Below are positions 11,870 to 23,246 of a stretch of 64,000 nucleotides of DNA, one piece after another. A model generated the notes under the pieces. It was not told the DNA's origin. It saw only the letters and a list, made by a program, of their open reading frames with translations, and searched no databases. Numbering within the stretch: position 1 is the first letter of the stretch; the number at the start of each line of letters is the position of its first letter. The DNA comes from Carya illinoinensis (lineage: Eukaryota; Streptophyta; Magnoliopsida; Fagales; Juglandaceae), in NCBI RefSeq assembly GCF_018687715.1, contig NC_056755.1, positions 23,881,001-23,945,000 of the forward strand. Direction: 5' to 3'. Made by a program: the position numbers and the translations under genes.

Positions 11870-14026
11870 TGTGACGTCCCCAATTCCCACATACGGACAC
11901 GTGGAAATATAAGCGTCAGGATGATGACAACACGGGTGTTGTCATCATCCTATCACCAAGTGCCAAGTGTGTGTACATTCAACACGTGTACAATAAAAAC
12001 ACGCAGCAGATAATAAAAGTCTTATAACTAAGTACTAGAATTTTTTTATTTAAAACAAACCCGTTTAAACTACACATAATAAAATATTACAAGTCCCAAA
12101 TATCGTTTCAAAACCAAATTACAAGGCATAAAAACTCCAAATCAAAACTCTGGCAGAGCCGCCTCCTCGAGCTCAGCCTCCTCCTCCTCCTCGACATCTG
12201 CATCAAAATCTACGGTACCAAAACGGTGCCGCAGGTAAGTAATGATCCAAATGCCACAAGATAAAAATATGTTAAACTCAACAATATGCATGAAAGGATG
12301 CCAAATGCACATATCCTATAAATTCACATTTTTCCACGCACACCAAGAATCCCATTTGGCCCCAAAAGCGTATTACCTTCCAACTCACGCCAAAAGTCTC
12401 ATTTGGCCCAAATCCAAATTCAATCCAATATCCAATTATCTGAATGCACCATGACCTCCCATAGGGGTCACCTGCATATCCTGGCTCCCATCGTCACACT
12501 ACGGGTAACGACCATGCGTGTGACTTTGTAACGAGAGATGCCCAATTCCGCGCCCCTCGCGTACATAGCCAAGCATCCTCTAGCCCTTGCTAGCAAAGGG
12601 CCACGGAGTCGGTACGAGAGCGTTACCATCCCGCCCACTCTCGTTGTAGCCCAGCAACAATCCAGGGGATGTCACTCAATATATTACGCTCCCGAGTGAT
12701 TAAAGGAGCTCCACCAAGATAATACCCCATCTCAGCTTGGGGTCGTGATACACACGCACCCGAAAATCCATTTACACAAATAAAACCAGTTTTTCTCAAT
12801 TTAATACATGCACATGAATGCACCATGCAATGCACACCTCAAGACACAATTTATCAACAAATCACAACATCAACAACAACCAAACAACTCCATCCTCAAA
12901 TCCATCCGACCCCCGACTCTTTGGACTCAGTCTGGAATAACCAACCAGTCAATGAATTTATTGTAAAAGCAATAATATATGTAAATCTAAAATAGAGTTT
13001 GACAAAATACTTACAGCGCTATATGATAATTTTTGAAGGATCAAAGAACTACAAACGGCTTAGAAAAAGCAACGTAATAGTGTAAAATACACTGTGGCCG
13101 TGGGTTGTAAAATATCCACTTTCGAACGGGAATAAACCAAGACTTGGGATTGATAGAGAATGGCCTAGAGGTCTTTATGAAGCTAATGGAAGTGAGAGTT
13201 GGTCGTGGGTGGCAGTGGAACTGGCGGTGGAAGTGAAAAATGGCAAAAACAAGGATGAGCTCGTGGGAGCTGCTTTGGCAATGGATCAGAGCTGGAAATG
13301 GGTGGTTTAGGATGGCAAGAGGTAGGTGATGAAGTGGTGAAGAAATGGTGGCCGGAGGTGGAACGACAGCGGCGGAAAAGCACAAAAACCGTGCGGCTTG
13401 GAGGAGCTCATGGCGGCTAACGATGGCTCGGATGGAGGTGAAACTTGGTGGGGAGGTTCACCGGGCGGAGGGAAAGAGAACTGGGTGGGTGGTGTAGGCC
13501 CAGGTGGCCGGACGACGGTGGTCTGGGCTGAGAAGCAAAACGGCGATAGTAAGGAGAGAGAGAGAGAGCACGTCGCGCAGAAGGAGAAGAACGGGAAGGA
13601 AGAAAGAAAAAAATAGAAAAGAAAGAAAAAAGAAAGAAAAGAAAAGAAAAAGAAAAAGAAAAAAAGAAAAGATGGGGAAAAGAAATGAGATCCAATTCTC
13701 ACCTCTGGAGTCCAGAATTTGATCCGACGAAAACAATTTTAAAAGCTATAAAACGACTAAATTAATTTAAACACCACATCAAGCTAAAATATAAAAAATA
13801 ATTAGTAAAAACTAACAACTAAATTTTAAATCTAAAAACAAACCAAATTAAATTACATAGCAATTTAAATTCAAAACGATAATTAATATTAAGAAAGCTT
13901 CACAAAACAAATATTACAACTAAATAAATCCAATTAGAATACAATAATTTAAAATAAAAGAACTAATATTTTAATTAAATTAAAATACTCGTTCAGTGAA
14001 AATACACGTAAAAATGGGGTATCACA
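11870..14026 (-). mobile_element. solo LTR-B, copy 1
   Basis: 2157 bp beginning TGTGACGTCC and ending GGTATCACA on the plus strand, the reverse complement of the LTR-B type at 28558. Flanks are CAATG (11865-11869) and CAACG (14027-14031), a 5-bp duplication with one mismatch. It carries the family's landmarks: a Gag-free leader with 'ctcctcctcctcc' near 12180, 'caatccaggggatgtcactc' near 12657, and a purine tract at 13550-13675. No internal region is attached. Confidence 0.88.
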
Positions 14027-14031
14027 CAACG

Positions 14032-14069
14032 TCCATTGAAATCACACAAAATGAAGAGAAGCAACGTCC

Positions 14070-14135
<66 letters not shown>

Positions 14136-16059
14136 ACAGTGAAAAATGAAAATAACCAAAAACATACGAGTTTAAAAAACTTAACTCGCTCCAAAACAAG
14201 CAGCACAAAAGCTATCCCAAGTGCAGAAGGATTTTGCGTAATAATTAGAAATAAAATTTCTAAATCGTCTCCACAAGGAAAGTGTGCTTAAAATCAAACT
14301 CATACAATGGTAGAAGATATTTACAAAGAGAAGATAAAAGTGGTAGTATGTACAATGAATGGAAGATAAAATTACTCAAATGAAGATTTTGAAAGTAGCA
14401 TAATACAACTAAAATGAAAAAATAAAGAGATATAAAAAACGCTTACGATTTTGAGGAACGACTAAGGTTTCGAGGATCCGTATAATAATTTCGAATATTG
14501 TCTCCAATCAATCCACTTCAATTTAAACTAGAATAATGATTCCGTTTAATTGAAAGATTTAGCATTTAAGGTCAAGAAAATTAATCACTAAAGATTAAGC
14601 ATAAACAATTGATGATTAAAACATTCACAAATCCATTTGAGCACCACAATGATTCTTAAAGCATTCAATGTATCCGGAAATCACAATGGATCAAGAAAAA
14701 TATATAGATAGTCAAAGTTTCTAATAATAAAACCATTCAATTGATCAAACTCACAATATAAACTCTATTGTTGATTGGAAATAATATCTACATCATTAAA
14801 CTTCACCTTTAACCTTAGTAAAATGCAAGAAAAATAAATGAAATCAGTGAAATAAGTAAATTGAAATTAATAAGAATTGGAGAGGGGGGGCTACAGGCAG
14901 AGGAGGTATGGGAGACCACAACAGTGGTGTTACTTCACTATGTTGTCTCCCTCTCCCTACCTGAGCTCTCTCAAAAACAAAAGAAAGCTAAGAGAAAACT
15001 AAATCGACTGGAAAAAAAAAAAAAAAAAAAAGACTCCTATTCTAATTCTAATTGTGCTCCCCATTAGAGACTCTACTTCCTTCCTTTTATAACCGAGCGT
15101 CTCAGCAAAAGTGCTGCAACCCATGCTTCCAGTAGTCAAAAGAAAAGAAAGTGGAAGGGTTGCTTTTTTTTATCCGTGCATCTACATTAAAGACCAAAGG
15201 ATATAACAGTGCATCCATGTGCCCATGTTTCCATGCGAGAAAAAGCATGCTTGCTCTGTATCCCAAACCCGACAAAGAGGACAGTTGCATTTGGACAGTT
15301 GTTGTGCATTGAACCAAGACAAGATCTGTAGCCTGCATTGCTTCCATCCAAAAGCAGAAAAATAATTTGCAGTGTGTCTTTTGCCTTTTCATCAGGACAT
15401 CTACTATTTTGCTTGTGTGTGAGGTTCCCGAAAAGCCAGAAAATCAGCTACCCCATTCGGTTTTTGCTTCAACATGCTGCAGGGTCCAAAGTGAATTACA
15501 CGATCCAATGTGCTGTGAAAAGCTGAAACTCATAAAGGTGTTTTCTTTTGTCTGGTTGCTTTTTGGCCAAGCATCCATGTGCATTTATCTATGAGAGAAA
15601 TAAATTCTTTGTCCACTTCATGTTAAAATATATCTATATATATTTATATAAGTAAAAACAAGAAGTTGCCATCCTTTTCCATTTCTCTTGTCCTTTTTCA
15701 TTTTTCTTGATCTTCATGGCTTGGTGGTCCCATGTTTCTTTGTCTCTTGTGAAATAAACCAGCGCGTACTTATCTTGATAGTGCCATGTGCTCTTGTTGG
15801 TCTTGCCATGAAACGAATATTCATCTTCTTGGTGGATGAGCCAAATTGACCATTTCTCTTTTCTTTATTTCAAGCATGATCTGTTTCCTTGATGTACTTC
15901 CCATTGAAAGTGCTATGTGCATAAATCAGAGATATATTAGTTTTATTTAAAATAATAAGAAGAACAAATAGCACACTTAAAAAATAAATTAAAAAAATGA
16001 AAGATTAGAATATTAAAAATATATTATGCATGTGAAGAATTATTATCCAATAGTACCTA
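14032..16059 (-). mobile_element. LTR-like block of another element, minus sense
   Basis: About 2 kb between solo LTR-B and the resumed gag-protease sequence. It contains a CT run (14074-14134), an A tract (15011-15031), and a minus-strand TATAAAAGG (15083-15092) followed by a purine- and pyrimidine-rich leader. This looks like the promoter part of an LTR. Ends are not resolved. The 43 bases before it (11826-11868) are repeated after it (16060-16103) with a few changes. Confidence 0.45.
14074..14134. repeat. (CT)n microsatellite
   Basis: About 30 uninterrupted CT units, likely length-variable between individuals. Confidence 0.95.
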
Positions 16060-17894
16060 ATCACACAAACTTTTACGAAATAAGAGTTTCCAATGGTGCA
16101 AGGAATAATAAAACTCCCTGGATCTTTAAGCTTTGGTGGCAACTTATTTTGCAAAATGGAAGTGCACTCTTCAGTCAACATCACGGTCTCATACTCTCCT
16201 AATTTCCTCTTGTTTGATAGAATTTCATTCATGAACTTCACATAACTAGGCATTTGTTCCAAAGCATCTGCAAAAGGAATGTTAATATGTAATTTTTTGA
16301 AAACATCAAAGAATTTAGAAAATTGTTTATCTAGCTTATTTTTCTGAAGTCTTTGAGGGAAAGGTATAGGTGGAACATAATGAGAAGTAAAAGAAGAAGA
16401 CTCGGGAGCATTTCTCAAGTTTTTCACTGTTGGGCTAGGAACAGGGGTGGGCAATGCCACTCTCACAATCATCTCCTCTTTTTCTCTTTCTCTTCTAAAT
16501 TAAGCTCCCTTCCACTTCTTAAAGTAATGGCCTTCACTTGCTCTTTCAGGTTGTTTTCTGTGGTGCTTGGAAGTGATCCTTGAGGCCTTTTAGACATAAA
16601 TGTTGCCAATTGACCAAGTGTCCTTTCAATGCTCCGCATAGTATTCTCATTGTTCTTTAGAGCAATGTTATGTTCTTGAAATTTAGCATCCACCTTGGCC
16701 ATAAATTGTGCCATTACCTTCTCCATGTTCATCTTCTTCTCTTGTTGTTGATTTTGAAAACTTGGTGGAGGCTTGACAACATTATGGGAGTTGCTCCATG
16801 AGAAATTTGGGTGGTTTGGCCATCCTGGATTGTAAGTGTTGAAATAAGGAATGCTTTGTCATTGGTAATTCGACACAAAGTTTTCTTGCTCCGAACTATT
16901 GTTGGCAAATGAATTTCCCACTTCACAATCTATCCCCATATGATTTCCTGCACAAAATTAACAAATTGCATTAGTAGATTGAACGGAACTCACATTAACA
17001 TTGTCTAATTTCTTAGATAAAGCTACAACTTGAGCAGCTAAAGTAGATAAATAATCAATTTTGTGAACTCCTTGAGTTCTTTTTGTTGTTACTCAATCCA
17101 TTGGCCATTGATAGTTGTTGGTTACCATCTCCTCCACCAACTCATATGCATCTTATGGTGATTTCTTCATCAAAGTCCCTCCCGCTGCTGCATCCAGGAA
17201 GTCCATGATGTGGACAATTGTTGTTTGCACTTGAATCCAAACAGGAAGTCCATGATGTGGACACTTTCTAAGCAATTCTTTATACCTCTCCCAAGCTTCA
17301 TAAAGTGACTCCATATCAAATTGGGCAAAAGTGGTGATATCATTTTGCATCTTCAAAGTTTTGGCTGGGGGAAAGAACTTTGCTAGAAACTTTTCAGCCA
17401 AATCGTCCCATGTAGTTATGGTAAACGGTGGAAGTGAGTTTAGCCATGCTTTTGCCTTGTCTCGGAGGGAGAATGGAAAGAGTCTCAATCTAATAGCATT
17501 ATCAGAAACCCTATTACGTTTTAAAAGTATCACATAACTCCAGAAAATTAGCTATGTGAGCATTTGAATCATCATCTGGCATGCCACTGAATTGCATTGT
17601 TGAAGCCATCATTTGAAGAATAGCTGACTTTATCTCAAAGTTATTGGCTTGAATGGCAGGTTGTCTAATGCTAGAAGTAGCTCTAGTGACCAAAGGGACA
17701 ACATAATCTCCCAAAGTCCTATTTCTAACTTGATCTTTCATTGTTTCGTTCTCGATTGTGGAATCCTCCTTCTCCTTGTTCAAATAATGAAGGGTGCGTT
17801 CAATTTCAGGGTCAAAAGATACTAAATCCAAGCTTTGAGTACATCTCATGCATAACTCTGGAATCATAAAAAGAAAAAAAAAATTAACAATCAA
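16060..17894 (-). pseudogene. Athila gag and start of protease, frame-shifted
   Basis: Read from 17894 down in several frames. An N-terminal part (17894-17514) ends in HIANFLELCDTFKT. The retrotransposon gag core (17533-17153) has LRLFPFSLRDKAKAWLNSLP, TWDDLAEKFLAKFFPPAKT and ESLYEAWERYKELLRKCPHHG. Spacer (16926-16729) and a second part (16732-16469) follow, with TLGQLATFMSKRPQGSLPS and QVKAITLRSGREL. Then comes the linker to protease (16472-16063), with PFPQRLQKNKLDKQFSKF, FADALEQMPSYVKFM and LPPKLKDPGSFIIPCTIG. These motifs are characteristic of Athila gag-pol. Frameshifts, and an internal repeat of 'ggaagtccatgatgtggac' at 17199 and 17246, break it. Confidence 0.9.
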
Positions 17895-17966
17895 GACTTA
17901 AAAAGAAAAAAAAAAATCAAATTAACTTAGAAGTAGTTGGTATCAAAAGTAATAGAAAATAAATAG

Positions 17967-17984
17967 TCCCCAGCAACGGTGCTA
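17967..17984 (-). other. primer-binding site of the Athila-type element
   Basis: On the minus strand TAGCACCGTTGCTGGGGA lies six bases inside the 5' LTR. It differs in two or three places from TGGCGCCGTTGCCGGGGA, the tRNA-complementary site common in Athila/Tat elements (tRNA-Asp from memory). It fixes element orientation. Confidence 0.8.
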
Positions 17985-17990
17985 AAAACT

Positions 17991-19360
17991 TGTTGTGAAA
18001 TTTCGCAAGTGTACGAAATCTTATCAAGTAATATAATGATAAGAAAGATGTCGAACCCAAGATGACTATTTACCTATTAACTATTGAAATTGTTCTAATT
18101 CTAAGTTATTTAAAAATCAAAAAAGTTGTAGATTTTGAATTAGAAAGATAAAAACAAATTAAATTAAATCAACAACTAAAGAATTGACCAAACACTTGAA
18201 AAGAAGAAGATTTCAGCCAAGAAGAAAATACTAAGGCATCATACTCACCTAACCAATCCAATCCCAAATCCTAACCATACAATTAATCAATTATCATCCT
18301 ATTTGACGGCGAAATATTCTAACTTATCTAAGACCCTCTCTCGAGTAGAATTAGAATTACTCAACCTACAATAACCCATGATATGTCTATGCAAATTTAA
18401 AAGTATTTGAGCACATTAAGATGAATAATATTTCACATAAAAGCCACAAAATCACTTTTGCACATTCATGTCTCTCATTCAATTCATGGCATACATCATA
18501 CGAAGCTAAACTACATGCATCATCTCTTAAACTAACAACCACAACAAATCATTCAACTATTGACCAAATAATTGAAGGCATTAAACTCAATGATGTATAC
18601 TCAAAAGGAATGATAAAATTATGATTACAACAAAATAAGATTTGGGATTGTCATGGAGAGGTTACATCGTAGCCTTAGCAATAGAAATTAATTCACAATC
18701 TAATCAAAACAAACCATAATAATTCTGAAATTTATAATGACAATTATACAAAGAGAAGATTAAAGAGTTAAGAAGGAAACTCTATGTAGATCAAGAATCT
18801 CTATCGTTGATGAACTCCAATTCTGTAGATTTTCGACGGTCTGCTTGAAGCACCATTTTTTGCTTCAAGATGTTCGTTTTTGGCCCTATCTTAAATACAA
18901 AAGTTGTAGATTTTTATCTCAAATTTCCATAGACAGTGATATTGTCCTTATTGGAGTTTTTTACAATAAGTTATGCTCTAAATACTGAAGGGTATTTCAG
19001 GAATTCGGCAGTTTTGCGACTTTTGAATTGATGCGCCCTTTCTACCTTCTAGATATTCGTTTTTGGCCAAGGATTTAACACAAAAGTTCAAGTATTTTCT
19101 CTTGGATTTTTGTAGGTACTGAAATTACCCTTATCGGAGTTTTTTTTATAAAAATTTATCCTCCAATTATCGAAGCGTACTTCAAGAATTTTGAGAGCTG
19201 AATGTTTCCTATTCTCTTAATGATTCCTTCCATTTATTTATTCCTAAACAAAAATAAACAAAATAAATAAAAACTCTAATAAATAAGAAAATTAAACACA
19301 AACTAGCATAAAATTAAAAATAAAAGTATGACAAAACTTATATAGAAATTAAGCACATCA
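17991..19360 (-). repeat. 5' LTR of the Athila-type element
   Basis: 1370 bp, with the same termini as 6936-8294 (TGATGTGC...TTTCACAACA in minus sense). Followed outward by AGTGA, the target duplication. Confidence 0.93.
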
Positions 19361-20038
19361 AGTGACAAAACCCCATACCTTGACTGAGAAGAGTAGGGTG
19401 CACCAACCCCACCATAAGCACCACTTAAACCGCCCCGGGGGGAGGGGGGGACCACTCCATTCGGACTAAGGTCCGAAGGCACTATTTTTTAGATTTTTAT
19501 TTTTCTAAAGAGTAAAGATAGGACACGAAATAGAATACAATGGGAAAACATTACAAAAATAGGAAAAACAGTGCTCCAGGAGGCTGCTGTGTCGCATGTA
19601 GTACATGTGCCACTCTGGAAGGAAAACTGACGGTTAATCTTAGAAGTCCCAGACTCACAAACCCCAGAAGCACAGTGTGTGGCATTAGCAAAGGGCTTCC
19701 CTGTGGGGCATGAGAGCCATGCGCCAAACATCTCCGAGAACTTCAACCCGCACGTGCGAGCTACTCACCCTTCCCTTTGATGTTGCATTCGGTGGTCTTG
19801 AAGATTAGTGGCTGGGTAACACCATGGAGGGGTGTGTGCTAGTCTATGGTCATTGAAAAGTTCATGATTTGTGATTCTTCCTTATTTGGCCTGCAAAACA
19901 CAAAAACACAAAACGGAGCACGACATAGATGGGGAGGGAGGGGGGAGAGAGGGAGGGAGGGGGAAGGGAGCCAAAGCTCCCACCCCCTCTAGCAGCATCT
20001 ATTGAGAAAGTTTAGAGAGAAGGGAGAGCATTTTTTCA

Positions 20039-20041
<3 letters not shown>

Positions 20042-20108
<67 letters not shown>
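20042..20108. repeat. (GA)n microsatellite
   Basis: About 33 GA units at the 5' end of the short LINE-derived element. Such CT-rich starts are common in plant LINE leaders. Confidence 0.95.
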
Positions 20109-20110
<2 letters not shown>

Positions 20111-20946
20111 TATCCTCTAAATGCCTTAGAATTAATTATTAAGAACATGGTCGCATGTTCCAATATTCTCAAAATGTAACACAAAGTGTATATGATTGAG
20201 CATGATTTCTTGATGTATGGCTATGTTGAGTCTCGGCATGCATTAATATATGTCTCATGAAAGAACAAGGTTTCAAAGTCCATGTCTCATGTATTGGGTT
20301 TTTGAAACTAGTTCTAAAAAGAAAAAGAGTCGTTTAAAGTTTTGTCACGACCTCAAAAGTTAGGAAGGGGAATGTCCTAGTGGAACTCCTTTGTTCACTT
20401 AGGAGTGATTAAAATGGAGTGGTAATCCCTAGGTTGATGAAGTATAGTCGGCAGGCCTTGAATGGCTCCTAAAAGAAAAGGATACCAGAGCGAGATTACA
20501 CCTAAAGCTAGTGGGTGCCCAACGGTGAAGGCAAAAAGGCAAACTGTCATATTAAGTATGATTAAGAGTAAGACTCACATTGGTCAAAGTGGGCCAGGAG
20601 TTGATGCTGTAACTAGTAGAGAACACACAGTGCATAGGGGAGCCGTGAGGTATCCAATTATACGTTAAAGTCAAAGAATAAGGCCTTGAGCTTTAAGACA
20701 TGTTATGCTATGGTATATGAGCAAGAACTAGAGCTCATATGTATGTTTTAAATAATCAATAACAAAATGATGAAAGATCTTTTATGAAAAAGTTACAAAA
20801 GTTCTAGTGTTTTAAAAGTCAAGTGCATGAGTACAAGTTCATGTCCTTGCACCCATTTTGGTTTGGTTTCATATGCTTAAGATATCTATTGCACGTTATT
20901 TGTTTACTTACTGAGATTTCTCAAAATCTTACTGTGGTAGTTTCCA

Positions 20947-20973
20947 CTATCATTCCCTCAACCGGAATGGTAG
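20947..20973 (+). other. conserved LTR hairpin (LTR-A copy 1)
   Basis: CTATCATTCC, loop CTCAACC, GGAATGGTAG: a 10-bp stem with one G-T pair, preceded by GGTAGT, which can pair with the left arm instead. The same site is present in the LTRs at 23223, 47062 and 60369. Confidence 0.6.
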
Positions 20974-21654
20974 AAGTTGTTATAGGTACACAGGGCCCTT
21001 AGGTATGGATGGGATTAATGAGTTAGTGGAGGATGAGTTCATCGTAGAAGCTCACCATCACTTCACTTTAAACCTACTTAAGATCATGGCCTAATGACTC
21101 AAGAAAATTATGGTGACCCTTAACTAGACAGATGTCAGGACCTTGCTTCTGGATCCTAGAAAGGTCTTACAATGTAAGGATGATATGAAATTTGTGTCAA
21201 GATACCTTAAGCATTCATGAGACTCCACAGTTGAAGCAGAAGAGGTCACTATAGAATTAGGATTGTTGGAGCTAGACCCCAGCAGAGCAAGTGAGTCTTC
21301 TTGAGCTTAACAAAGGATGGGACTTTTTACAGGACCTTTTGAAGATAGATTGTTTGTTTTGATGATAGTTAAATAATTGTCCCATGTTTTGGGAGTTCTT
21401 TTGGAAACAATTATATTTTTTGAAAGATTTTATGAAAACTGCTATTTTGGGATTTTTTGCTTCGGTACTATGATATTTATCTTATTCTATTTGACTTAAG
21501 TAAAATTTCTATTGCTATATATTGTATATTGCTAGATCACTAGGTATATTGCATCTTAACGATCATGTACAAGGGGTATGTAGCCTTTTGTTACATGTCC
21601 TAACGCTTCAATTATCGTCCAATCTCAAACGAGGGCTGGGGGTGCCACAACATC

Positions 21655-22700
21655 TGATTTGGCCTGCTATTAGGAGCATTCCTTCCACCTTGTGTATTCT
21701 GTGGGCACTCTCATATCATGTGCCTAATTGACCACATTGGTAGCATACTCCTAAAACCCACTCAGCATTCTCTACCATGAATTTTCCCTCACTTCTTATA
21801 GGTGGCTACCATGATACCTTTTCCCTCGTTAGCTTCTTCTATTATCCTCCTTTCGGCATTATTCCCTCCTACAGAGAAGGAAGAAGCCCTCTTTCACTCC
21901 AAGCTAATCTAGGCGGCAATACTTCGTTGCTCTACTTCCATTATAGCATCCACATTAACTAACTCCTGAAAGTTATTAATGTAAAATCTGCTTGTGGTTG
22001 CAATCCTTGAAAATTTTGTGCCTGTATCTTCTAAATGGCTGTTGGGTGTGGAGCAAACCTTCCTAGCTCCACAAACTTAGTAGTTTATTGTTTGAACGTG
22101 AAGTTTCCTTGTACTAGAGCGGCGAACTTCTGCGCCTTCTGGGTCTTCATCAATTCATGGAAGAATCGATTATCAAACTCTTCTTTGAACCTATCTTAGG
22201 TCAAGGTAGTAATGTTGTGCAATTCTTTTATCAATAGATGCTTCTTCATATCCTACTAGATACCGGCTTCACCTTGCAGAAGATGCCTTATATATTGCAC
22301 TTTTTGCTCCTCAGTATAGCCATTGATCTCGAAGGTCCTATCGAGATCGAGTAGCCATTTGTTGGCCTTCATAGGTTCTTTGATTCCAATGAAACTAGGG
22401 TATTTGTATATTAGAAACTTTTCAATGAGAAACCATTGTTTTCCATCCATTCTTGACTTTTTGGGCATTGCTGTTCCTGGTTCTGCCTCAGGATAATCTC
22501 CTGCTTCTGCTTCATCATTTCTGTCATTTGGTGAATTGTATCCACCAAATCGTGTCCTCTTTCCAGTAGGCAGTCCTGTTCTCTATGAGCATTGGATCCT
22601 TTAGGGTTCCTTTCCCTTCTGTCACATGCCATATTATTTCGATCATCCAAATCCTGAGAAGCACGTGTATCAGATCTAGCTCCAAATTGAAGATTCAAGC
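21655..22700 (-). pseudogene. Ty3/gypsy gag remnant, minus strand
   Basis: From 22698 down: a charged N-terminus with a glutamine-rich stretch (EIILRQNQEQQ), then the gag core in a second frame (22468-22256, WLLDLDRTFEINGYTEEQKV, YIRHLLQGEAG). FFHELMKTQKAQKFAALVQG-like sequence follows near 22190-22090, and a CCHC zinc knuckle (CYQCGQLGHMI...CP, with a stop inside) near 21752-21710. It is cut at 21654 by the chromovirus at 1-21649. Gene order with the primer site and LTR to its right shows a minus-oriented element. Confidence 0.8.
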
Positions 22701-22777
22701 CTATCCAACTAAATATTCAAACCTACACTCTATCATATCATTCCTAATGCCATGTGGTTTTACCCAGAAGCATAATT

Positions 22778-22790
22778 GCTCTAATATCAC
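22778..22790 (-). other. degenerate primer-binding site
   Basis: Minus strand GTGATATTAGAGC, against the usual initiator-methionine tRNA site TGGTATCAGAGC. It sits a few bases from the LTR end (22793), between LTR and gag. Confidence 0.6.
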
Positions 22791-23222
22791 CCTATGACAC
22801 CTCCAAAACCCCACTTGGGATGTAACAGAGACCTTCAGCATTGGGACATGCAACACATAGTTATATACCCCAGTCTATGACAATTAATATGCAATGCAAC
22901 CTAGTATACAACTCGCAGTATGTAATAATCACAGCAGAATAAGAGTGACTAAACATAACTCATGCTAAAATGAACTAAAACATCCCAATAGCAATAATAA
23001 CCATCATAAGTTCAAACTTAAAGGTAGCATATCCTCATTATAGAAAACTTAATATAGCAAGTCACTTAATCAGGTCAACTTTTTCATACGTTCTAAGGTA
23101 CGAAGAGTTAAAGCTATGAACATTAAAATAAAATCTAATATTCAATCGAAGTTTGACTCTTATTCAATCACTCGAATCCATTGGTTCATCCTATCCATCC
23201 TCATTGAATCCTGATACAACTT

Positions 23223-23246
23223 CTATCATTCCGGGGGGAATGGTAG
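23223..23246 (-). other. conserved LTR hairpin (LTR-F)
   Basis: CTATCATTCC, GGGG, GGAATGGTAG, then TGGGACTACC, so that in minus sense GGTAGT-CCC-ACTACC and ACTACCATTCC...GGAATGATAG compete for the same middle arm. Confidence 0.6.

Larger units (their letters stand above)
6936..19360 (-). mobile_element. Athila/Tat-lineage Ty3/gypsy element, internally deleted
   Basis: A complete element by structure, in reverse orientation. Its parts are two LTRs, a primer-binding site, gag, protease, RT and RNase H, a long 3' non-coding region, a polypurine tract, and a perfect 5-bp target duplication AGTGA (6931-6935 and 19361-19365). Integrase is missing: RNase H ends near 9880 and the post-pol region starts by about 9740. 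The interior is further split by inserts at 11870-16059. All frames are broken, so it is dead. Confidence 0.92.
6709..20118 (-). mobile_element. short LINE-derived element hosting the Athila insertion
   Basis: A 19-bp direct repeat (aaatgccttagaattaatt) lies at 6690-6708 and 20119-20137. Inside the left copy is a T-rich tract and 'gataagaatggaccaaattc', very like the 3' end of the LINE at 4584. Without the Athila element (6936-19360) only about 975 bp remain. The minus-strand 5' end (20118 downward) starts with a long CT run and a GC-rich leader. No reverse transcriptase is visible, so this looks like an internally deleted LINE mobilised in trans. Confidence 0.7.
2325..21649 (+). mobile_element. 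LTR-A copy 1, 3' LTR split by nested insertions
   Basis: This LTR begins TGTGATGACC directly after the polypurine tract and ends GGGGGTGCCACA. Removing inserts (about 3050-3255, 4584-6649 and 6709-20118) leaves roughly 3.6 kb. Segments match the second copy (25807-39128) piece by piece. Examples are the 'ggagccaaaa' leader near 3430 and 35890, the 'gtatatgtg.agt' stretch near 4565 and 36830, and 'atgccctagtggaactcct' near 20380 and 37900. It closes the chromovirus at 1-2324, which is inserted in the gag remnant at 21655-22700. The 5-bp duplication would be ACATC (21650-21654) but its partner is outside the window. Confidence 0.8.

Noticed and set aside
13307..13736. Several overlapping 90-130 codon frames on both strands
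   Set aside because: They run through the purine/pyrimidine block of solo LTR-B and give only serine/phenylalanine or lysine/arginine-rich low-complexity sequence.
20462..20668. 68-codon frame beginning MAPKRKGYQSE
   Set aside because: Lies in the conserved downstream part of LTR-A. The same region in copy 2 (near 37990) lacks the frame.
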